Shown piece by piece: positions 56,675-64,000 of a stretch of 64,000 nt of DNA. The stretch comes from Glycine soja. Taxonomy: Eukaryota > Streptophyta > Magnoliopsida > Fabales > Fabaceae. The notes under the pieces were generated by a model. That model did not search any database, was not told the origin of the DNA, and was given only the letters and a program-made list of their open reading frames with translations. The stretch spans positions 18,964,093 through 19,028,092 of the forward strand of contig NC_041006.1 of assembly GCF_004193775.1 (NCBI RefSeq), read 5' to 3'. The stretch's first letter is position 1, and every line of letters begins with the position of its first letter. Position numbers and translations under genes: made by a program.

Positions 56675-57978
56675 GGTTTTCTCCAGGCTCTAGCCAACAT
56701 AGAGGTGTCCTACACCTTCTACCATACAAAGCTTCATAGGGAACCATGCCAATGGTAGAGTGAAAACTATTGTTGTAAGTGAACTCTATCAATGGCAGGA
56801 AACTCTCCCAACTTCCCTTTTCCTATAAGACACACGCCCTCAAAAGATCCTCCAGGGACTGAATGGTCCGTTCAGTTTGACCATCAGTCTGAGGATGGTA
56901 GGCTGAACTTAGTCTAAGCTTGGTTCCCAACGCTTTGTTCAGGCTCTCCCAAAATCTAGAGGTAAACCTAGGATCTCTATCAGACACTATGCTAGATGGC
57001 ACTCCATGTAATCTGACAATCTTACTAATATACAGGGAGGTCAACTTCTCCAAGGAAAATCTGATATTAATGGGAATAAAGTGAGCAGACTTGGTCAGCC
57101 TGTCAACAATAACCCAGATAGAATCAAAACCTTTGGGGGTTCTAGGTAGTCCTACAAGAAAATCCATAGAAATACTATCGCACTTCCACTGGGGTATCTC
57201 CAAGGGTTGTAACTTCCCTGAAGGTCTCTGGTGTTCTATCTTAGCCTTCTGACAGACTAAACATGCATACACAAACTCACTAACCTCTTTCTTCATGCTG
57301 GGCCACCAAAGCATCATCTTCAAATCCTGATACATCTTGGTAACAACAGGATGTATGCTCAAGTTACTCCTATGTCCTTTCTCTAGGATCATCTTCCTAA
57401 GTTTAGGCACATTGGGAACACAAATCCTATCTTGAAGTCTCAAGACTCCATCCGATCCAACCTTGAAACTACTGTCCCTTCCTGACTCTATAGCCTCTAA
57501 CGGAGTCCTTAGAAAAGGATCAATCTTCTGGCCCTCCTTGATATCACCTAGTAACTCACTAGTGATCCTCAAAGTTCCTAATCTCACACTATTAGGAGTA
57601 ACCTCACATGCAAGACTAAGGTCTCTAAATAGTTCTAGGAGATCCACCTCTCTAATCATCAAGGCAGATATATGTAGAGATTTCCTACTCAAGGCATCCG
57701 CCACTACATTGGTTTGCCGGGATGGTAGCTAAGCTCAAAGTCATAATCTTTAAGAAACTCTAACCATCTCCTTTGACGCATGTTCAGCTCTTTCTAACTA
57801 AACAAGTACTTAAGGCTCTTATGATCACTATACACCTCAAACTTGGAGCCAAACAGGTAATGCCTCCACATCTTAAGGGCAAAAACTACAACAGCTAATT
57901 CCAGGTCATGAGTAGGATAATTCCTCTCATGTGTCTTGAGTTGTCTAGAAGCATAGGCCACTACTTGGCCATTTTGCA
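56576..57978 (-). pseudogene. Gypsy C RNase H and integrase, lightly damaged
   Basis: RNase [21 protein letters not shown] and [12 protein letters not shown] near 57920-57795, with a frame change to either side. Integrase: 57704-56823 reads MADALSRKS, the zinc-binding [12 protein letters not shown]...CLVCQKAK, core [25 protein letters not shown] and [12 protein letters not shown]. One TAG at 56823-56825 precedes the in-frame continuation IEFTYNNSFHSTIGM (56792-56565). The D,D,E residues appear present. The chromodomain-bearing end is lost. Confidence 0.9.
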
Positions 57979-59724
57979 TCAACAATACACCTCAAATGGT
58001 TTTCTCGGGTTAGGCAAAACTAGCACTGGAGCGGTCGTCAATCTTTCCTTAAGGGTTTGGAAACTATGCTCACACTGGGTGTCCCACATAAAAGCTTGAC
58101 CCTTACGAGTCAGTTTAGTCAAAGGTAAAGCTAACTTGGAGAAACCTTCTATGAATCTCCGGTAGTATCCTGCCAAACCCAGAAAACTCCTAATCTCAAA
58201 AACAGATTTAGGACTCTCCCACTCAAGAACGGCTTCTATCTTAGATGGATCTACAGCTATGCCCCCTTGAGATATCACATGCCCTAGGAAACTAACTTTC
58301 TCTAACCAAAACTCACACTTGGACAACTTAGCATAGAGTTGTCGGTCCCTAAGGGTATGCAACACAATCCTCAAATGTTCTTCATGTTCCTCTTTAGTCT
58401 TGGAGTATACCAAAATATCATCAATGAATACCACCACAAAACTATCAAGGTAAGGGTGAAAGACTCTATTCATGTATTCCATAAACACACCTGGAGAATT
58501 AGTCACACCAAAGGGCATGACTAGATACTCTTAGTGACCATAACGGGTCCTAAAAGCAGTCTTAGGTATGTCTTCAAACTTCACTCGAATCTGATGGTAA
58601 CCTGACCTAAGGTCTATCTTACTAAACACACAAGCTCCTACCAGTTGGTCCATAAGGTCATCTATTCTAGGCAAATGGTACTTATTCTTAACCGTTACCT
58701 TATTCAACTGGCGGTAGTCTACGCACAACTTCATGGTCCCATCTTTCTTCTTCACTAAGAACACTGGTGCTCCCCATGGAGACACACTGGGTCTCACAAA
58801 CCGCTTCTCCAGCAACTCCTCTAACTGTTTCTTAAGCTCAGCTAACTCTATAGGAGACATCCAATAAGGAGCTATGGATATGGGTCCAGCACCAGGTACT
58901 AAGTCTATGGAAAACTCTATCTCTCTCTCAGGTGGCAGACCGATTATATCCTCAGGAAACACTTCAGGAAACTCTTTGACAACAGGGAGGTCACACATGG
59001 AAACCTTTGTCTCTGTCACTAGGTTAGAAAAGATCATGTACACTTGACCATCTTCTTTTAAAGATGTCACAACTTGGTTGGCAAAGATAAACATCATATC
59101 CTTACTCACTCCAAAATCATCAAACGTCACAGTTTTATCAAAATAGTTTAACAAGACATGGTTGGAAGATAACCAGTCCATACCAAGAATAACATCAATG
59201 TGGCTCAAAGGCAAACAAATCAGATCAATCAAGAATGTTCTACCAGAAATTTCCACAGGACAGTCCAAACAAACATAAGAAGTTAACACAGAACCACTAG
59301 TTGGGGTTTCTACAATCAGATTTCTCTTCAAAGAAGACACGGGTAGCTTAAATTTCCTTACACATGAATAGGATATAAAAGAATGGGTTGCACCAGAATC
59401 AAACAACACAAGTAAAGGAATTCCATTTATGAAACATTTACCTTGGATTAGATCTTTGGATTTCGAAGCTTCAGCACCGTTGAGGGTAAAGACTCTTCCC
59501 GTGGCCCTCGGATGTCCAGTTTGACCATTCAGGCCTCCACCATTTTGCTCTTTCTTGAGTCGTGAACAATCTTTTTGAGTGTGTCCCTTTTGTCCACAAC
59601 TAAAATAGATTATATCTTTATCTGGACAATTCAAGGAGATGTGCCCTAGCTTTCTACATCTATAGCAAGTGATCTGAGTGGGGAAAGTATGGGGTTTGCT
59701 ACCACTACCCCTCGCAAATCCCAT
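57979..59724 (-). pseudogene. Gypsy C zinc knuckles, protease and RT with one in-frame stop
   Basis: From 59724: [14 protein letters not shown], then a second knuckle whose first Cys is Tyr ([14 protein letters not shown]), protease [12 protein letters not shown] and [14 protein letters not shown] entry [35 protein letters not shown] and [18 protein letters not shown] at 58531-58533 follows RYGH. The same frame continues with [24 protein letters not shown] (active site intact) and [20 protein letters not shown] to 57979. Confidence 0.92.
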
Positions 59725-59739
59725 AGTAACAGTCTTCTA

Positions 59740-60381
59740 ATTGTTGGGGCGGTTACCATATTGCTTAGGAGGGTTCAAGTACGACTTTCCCCAATGTTGA
59801 GGTCCATTCTTTTTGTTCTTCATCGGACCTATACTCCTATAGTAGTTCGCCCTATCTCGAGAGTCTTCATCCCAAATCCGACACATGTTAACCAAGAGTG
59901 GAAACTAGTGAACACCTTGGTAATTCACAGCTTGCTTCACTTCAGGTCGCAAGCCATTCAAAAACTTTACACACTTGGAACTTTCACCATCTCTCCCTTG
60001 ATAATGGGGAAAGTATCTCACCAGCTCCTCAAACTTGCCTGCATATTCAGCCACAGTCATGTTTCCCTGCTTGAGCTCCAAGAACTCCATCTCTTTCTTG
60101 TTCCTAACATCCTCGGGAAAGTATTTCTCCAAAAATACCCTCTTGAAGACATCCCAGGTCACATCTTGACCTTCAGCCTATAGGCATTGGTGAGTATTCT
60201 CCCACCAATACTCAGCTTCTTCCACTAGAGTATGTGTACCAAAAGCAACCTTTTGCCCCTCGGGCATGCCATAACTCGGAAAATTTTCTCAATTTCCCTT
60301 ATCTAGTTCTGAGCACCATCAGGGTTGTATCCTCCATTGAATGAAGGAGGGTTGTTTCGTTGGAAGCGGTCCAACCCCTGG
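59740..60381 (-). pseudogene. Gypsy C gag, truncated at the N-terminus
   Basis: Minus-strand phrases: NPPSFNGGYNPDGAQNWIRE near 60350-60290, CPEGQKVAFGTHTLVEEAEY, then open 60162-59905 with VFLEKYFPEDVRNKKEMEFL and FEELVRYFPHY, and a basic tail to about 59750. Two or three stops break it. The upstream end is cut exactly where the Ogre-like LTR starts. Confidence 0.85.
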
Positions 60382-62328
60382 TGTCGCAACCTACCCTTCG
60401 GCGGGAGGGCGACGCGAGACTCGCGGGATGCGTGTTCCACGAAAGGAATACGCGCGGAGTCGCCACCAACGTTTATTTGAGGAAAACGTCGGAAAAACCG
60501 GAAAAGACGCGATCTACGAACTTTTTAGTGAAAGGTTCGGGAGTTGTATTTACGCACGGGGAAGGTATTAGCACCCCACACGCCCGTCCCAAGGGGCGGC
60601 AGCCTTTAATCGAATGTGCAAACATGACTTTGATTTTTTTATGTTCCCTTTTACGTTCTTATATCCTTTATACCCTTTTTATATTTTTTCCTTTTTTGTG
60701 GTCGACAAGGGTGTTTCCCTTTGCTCCTACGTATTCCTCAATTTGGGATGAGAAAATCAGACCTACGTAGTTCTTTTGGAACAAAGTGTTTGGTTAAGTT
60801 GTTTTTGTCTTTTTTGCAAAATATGTTTTTATTGAACAAAAGGTCATTTAAGGTGTTGAACCATTAAACGGTCTTTTGATTTTGAAAGGGGAGAAACGTT
60901 AAGGCATTGGACCATTAACGATCTCTTGTTTTTTGAAAGGAGAGAAACGTTAAGGCATTGGACCATTAACGATCTCTTGGGGTGGTCGACAAAAGCGGGG
61001 CTTTTGCTCCTACGTATCCTCAAGGAGGAACTCAGACCTACGTAGTTCTTTCTTATCAAATGATTCTTTTTTACTTAAGTGGTGATCATTTTAAGGCGTT
61101 GGACCTTAAAAATGATCCATTTTACTTAGTGAGAAATTGAAATGACAAACTTCAAAAGCCTATTTTTGTGGACGAGCTTGACTAGGCGAGTTGATTTTAG
61201 CCTTAATTTCACTTTAGTTATTAATCAATTCGATTAAGAATGAGAAATCCCAAAGAGAAAACGTCCGATTGATTTTCCGCTTTATTTTACTAAAAAGATA
61301 TTTTTTTGATTATTATATTATTTTTTACCTCTTTTTTGATTTCCAATGTGGTTACGGCACGACCGAACGGTCGGAATTTATTTTAACCGAAGTTAATGGA
61401 TAATACAATTCAAACGTTCGGTGGAAATTGATTTTATTTTTAAGTTAAGCGAGAAACGACTTAAGTAAAATGGCTTAAGCACGTCAACGGGGGGTATAAA
61501 AAATAAACAAAACAAGAATAAAAATGCACGAAACACAATGTGGACCACTACGGGTACATAGAATGAATCGAGAAGCTTGGTTCGAGGTACTTACCCGTTG
61601 AAGATCGAAGAACGATGAAGAACGAATGAAGAACGTCGAAGAACGGTTGAAACCTTTGCGAGATTCCTCACGGAAAACGTTACGGAAACGTTTCGGAAGC
61701 GCCTCGGCTTAGATTTTCTTCACGGAAACAATTTTTCCAAGCAAATTCGAAAGAGAGAGAAGTGCCTAAGGGGCTGGACCCCTTCCTTCTTCATTTCCTC
61801 CCCTATTTATAGCAAAATAGGGGAGGTGGTTGCCGCCCAGCTCGCCCAGGCGAGCTCAGCTCGCCCAGGCGAGCAGGGTTGCTTCCTCCAGAAGCAACCG
61901 CCTTCTGGAGGAATCTTCTGGAGGGCCCAAATGGGCCTGGGTGCTATTTGCACCCCCATTTTTACTAAGTACACCCCCCTCTGCTGTTTTTTGGTAATTC
62001 TTTTTTCGTAAAGTTACGGAAACTTACGAATTTCGTAACGATACTTGTTTTCTTTCCGTAATGTTACGGAACCTTGCGGATTACATAATCATCCCCTTTT
62101 TGACTTACGGAATGTTACGGAACCTCACTTAATTATGCAACGATGCTTCCATTTGATTTCCGATGTGTCACGGAAACTTACGGATTGTGCATCAACATTT
62201 TTTTGGTTTTTCGGCATGTCCTGGAATTTCATAAATTGCCTAATGATGGGTGCCAAGCACCTCACAAGGACCAAAGAATGGTCGCATGTCATCAAGCAAA
62301 GGTCCCCGGACGAAATTAGGGTATGACA
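60382..62328 (-). repeat. 3' LTR of the second Ogre-like element (1947 bp)
   Basis: TGTCGCAACC to GGGTATGACA on plus. It has two blocks with CTCCTACGTA...GACCTACGTAGTTC (60726-60775 and 61008-61050) and two GCTCGCCCAGGCGAGC palindromes (61839-61872), where the LTR at 17821 has one of each. Both CCTTCTGGAGGAATCTTCTGGAGG-type inverted repeats near 61910 are also shared. Confidence 0.92.
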
Positions 62329-62780
62329 GTTGCCCCTCTTTACTTGTCTTTTATTGGAGATAAAAGAAAAGTAAAGATAAGACACTAATTTCGTCCCTCT
62401 CGATTTGACGAGAGTCGCGGGTGACCATAAAATCTCCACATGCAAATGACTTGTTGTTCCCAGAATTTCACAAATTGCCTAATGATGGGTGCCAAGCACC
62501 TCACAAGGACCAAAGAATGGTCGCATGTCATCAAGCAAAGGTCCCCGAAAATCAGTGTATGACACTAATTTCGCTCCTCTCGGTTGACGAGAGTCGCGGG
62601 TGACCGTGACTTGTCGTTCCTAGGATTTCACAAATTGCCTAATGATGGGTGCCAAGCACCTCACAAGGACCAAAGAATGGTCACATGTCATCAAGCAAAG
62701 GTCCCCGAAAATCAGTGTATGACACTAATTTCGCTCCTCTCGGTTGACGAGAGTCGCGGGCGACCATGAAATTTCCGCAT
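62236..62780. repeat. LTR-derived tandem repeat in the Ogre 3' region
   Basis: The LTR-edge segment TTGCCTAATGATGGGTGCCA...CAAGCAAAGGTCCCC occurs at 62236 (inside the LTR) and again at 62475 and 62635 (outside it). The latter two form a 160-bp unit with GACACTAATTTCGCTCCTCT and GACGAGAGTCGCGGG. Confidence 0.92.
62329..62344 (-). other. Polypurine tract of the second Ogre-like element
   Basis: AGTAAAGAGGGGCAAC on the minus strand directly precedes the LTR start TGTCATACCC. Confidence 0.85.
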
Positions 62781-62880
62781 GTAAATGACTTTGTTGTTCC
62801 CGGAGGAACAAAAGGTGCAGAAGACTGTGTCAGCCCCTGCATGCTACCAAGCGTTCTGTCTTACAGATAGCAAAAGAATG

Positions 62881-63180
62881 GGTGCGAATAACCATAAGGT
62901 ATCTCCGCGTATCATGGGTGCAGAATGACCAAACTTGGTCTCTGCTTGTCATCGGGCCCGCTGCCTCTGGACGACAAAAGGGTGCGAATAACCATAAGGT
63001 ATCTCCGCGTATCATGGGTGCAGAATGACCAAACTTGGTCTCTGCTTGTCATCGGGCCCGCCGCCTCTGGATGACAAAAGGGTGCGGATAACCGTAAGGT
63101 ATCTCCGCGTATCATGGGTGCAGAATGACCAAACTTGGTCTCTGCTTGTCATCGGGCCCGCCGCCTCTGGATGACAAAAG
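62881..63180. repeat. 100-bp tandem repeat, three units
   Basis: Units start at 62881, 62981 and 63081 (GGTGCGAATAACC or GGTGCGGATAACC) with only a few differences. A fourth, broken start is at 63181 and a shorter relative at 63416. Tandem repeats in the 3' untranslated region are common in Ogre elements. Confidence 0.95.
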
Positions 63181-63216
63181 GGTGCGCGTCACATGACCTC
63201 AGGGTCAGTATGACAA

Positions 63217-63600
63217 AGATTATGGGGCGGCCGACAAAAGCAAAGCTCTTGCTCCTACGTATCCTCCAATGAGGAACTCAGACCTACGTAGTTCTGGATA
63301 ACTTGTGAGACTTGAAAAAGTCTCCATCGGAAAATGATGACATCTCCGGAAAGGGCGCAGATGACCATATTGGCCTCTGCTCATCAATCACACTTGGGGT
63401 CACTGAATGACGAGGTGCGGATAACCGTAAGGTGTCTCCGCGGGCTACCAGCTCTTGAGTTATGGCAACAAAAGGCGGTGTGGTCGACAAAAGCGAGGCT
63501 CTTGCTCCTACGTATCCTCCAATGAGGAATTCAGACCTACGTAGTTCTGGATAACTTGTGAGACTTGAAAAAGTCTCAGTGTTTTCTCCACTAAAACGCA
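63217..63600. repeat. Duplicated CTACGTA block in the Ogre 3' region
   Basis: Two copies (63217-63327 and 63478-63580) of a segment with CTCTTGCTCCTACGTATCCT, GACCTACGTAGTTCTGG and GAGACTTGAAAAAGTCTC. The last is an 18-bp inverted repeat. The CTACGTA part also occurs in the LTRs. From 63600 to the right edge I see only unassigned AT-rich sequence and a T-run at 63967-63983. Confidence 0.85.
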
Positions 63601-64000
63601 AACATGCTTTAGCAAAGAGACAAATATTCCAACTGATTAGAGCAGCATATGCCTTTTTGAGTGAAAAATAATGCGTCTACTGGGGAAGGAGAGTATGCTG
63701 ATGAAATTTTCTCATAACCATAAATGAGATTTTGGATGTTAGCATTTCGTTTCTAAATGACCATTTAGAGGAAACACTGGGTTCGACAAAAATAGAAGAA
63801 AATCACTCAAAGTGTATCAATCTCGCACAGGTAAGTGTTTCATCCTAATTCCGAACCATAGATATGTCATGACTTGACTTTGCAAATTATTTCCTATCAA
63901 ATCAAAAATTACATGCGTGATCATGGATCAATAGGGCTTCCCTTGGGAATGGGTTCTTTTGGTGGTTTTTTTTTTTTTTTTTTTCGGCTTTTGTGTGTTT

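Larger units (their letters stand above)
56576..60381 (-). mobile_element. Chromovirus-type gypsy element C, interior only
   Basis: Minus-strand gag, protease, RT, RNase H and integrase, cut at the integrase C-terminus by the junction with element G and at the gag N-terminus by the Ogre-like element at 60382. No LTRs of its own are left. Protein motifs suit the Del/Tekay group. Confidence 0.85.
60382..64000 (-). mobile_element. Second Ogre-like element, 3' end (continues beyond window)
   Basis: The LTR at 60382-62328 is followed on its right by a purine tract in minus-strand sense and by a repeat-rich untranslated region, so this is the 3' end of a minus-strand element inserted in gypsy C gag. 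The expected TSD is CCTGG (60377-60381); its partner lies outside the window. Confidence 0.85.

Noticed and set aside
62881..63180. CRISPR-like or regulatory array
   Set aside because: Units are contiguous 100-bp direct repeats without unique spacers, in a plant retrotransposon 3' region.

Overview
This is plant nuclear DNA, almost certainly from a legume and most likely soybean (Glycine). The main evidence is a SIRE1-type Sirevirus whose pol frame ends in a readthrough-type stop followed by an envelope-like frame, an arrangement described for soybean SIRE1. Ogre/Tat LTRs and several LTR families of soybean type support this. I see no convincing host gene. The window is a nest of LTR retrotransposons, typical of pericentromeric heterochromatin. 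Family names come from protein motifs and LTR ends recognised by eye, not from a database search.

Layout, left to right. (1) 1-8071: SIRE1-like copia element on +, with intact gag-pol, envelope-like frame and 3' LTR; the 5' end is outside the window. (2) 8072-10841: non-coding sequence, including a 24-bp minisatellite of about 41 hairpin units. (3) 10842-11798: solo copia LTR, target site duplication (TSD) TCCTA. (4) 11804-19433: 5' half of an Ogre-like element on - (LTR, PBS, ORF1, gag). (5) 19434-22720: truncated pieces of a gypsy element and of a copia LTR. (6) 22721-32419: decayed Tat-lineage gypsy element (T1, -), holding a 1.4-kb solo LTR (TSD CAAAG/TAAAG) and a complete but coding-defective gypsy element D at 27180-32314 (TSD ATAGT). 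(7) 32420-33833: AT-rich host-like DNA. (8) 33839-51082: Tat-lineage element T2 (-, TSD CTTAT). It is interrupted by a copia/Sirevirus-type element F (34349-40919, TSD CTCTA) that itself contains a gypsy solo LTR (37065-38041, TSD ACATC), by a 3.9-kb solo LTR (42263-46192, TSD AACTT/AACTA), and by a copia solo LTR (47417-49086, TSD CACTA). (9) 51088-54688: the rest of the host island, with microsatellites. (10) 54689-56575: 5' fragment of a copia element. (11) 56576-60381: chromovirus-type gypsy polyprotein (-). (12) 60382-64000: 3' LTR and tandem-repeat-rich 3' region of a second Ogre-like element (-) that leaves the window.

The TSDs let the order of insertion be read directly, so most of the window is explained as nested retrotransposition plus solo-LTR formation and deletion. 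The structure left unexplained is in the LTRs. Several unrelated families carry serial palindromes. These include GTAATCGATTAC boxes arranged in pairs 20-21 bp apart, hairpins with a constant loop but variable matched arms, and a minisatellite in which both arms of each hairpin change together. These are the observations most worth following up.
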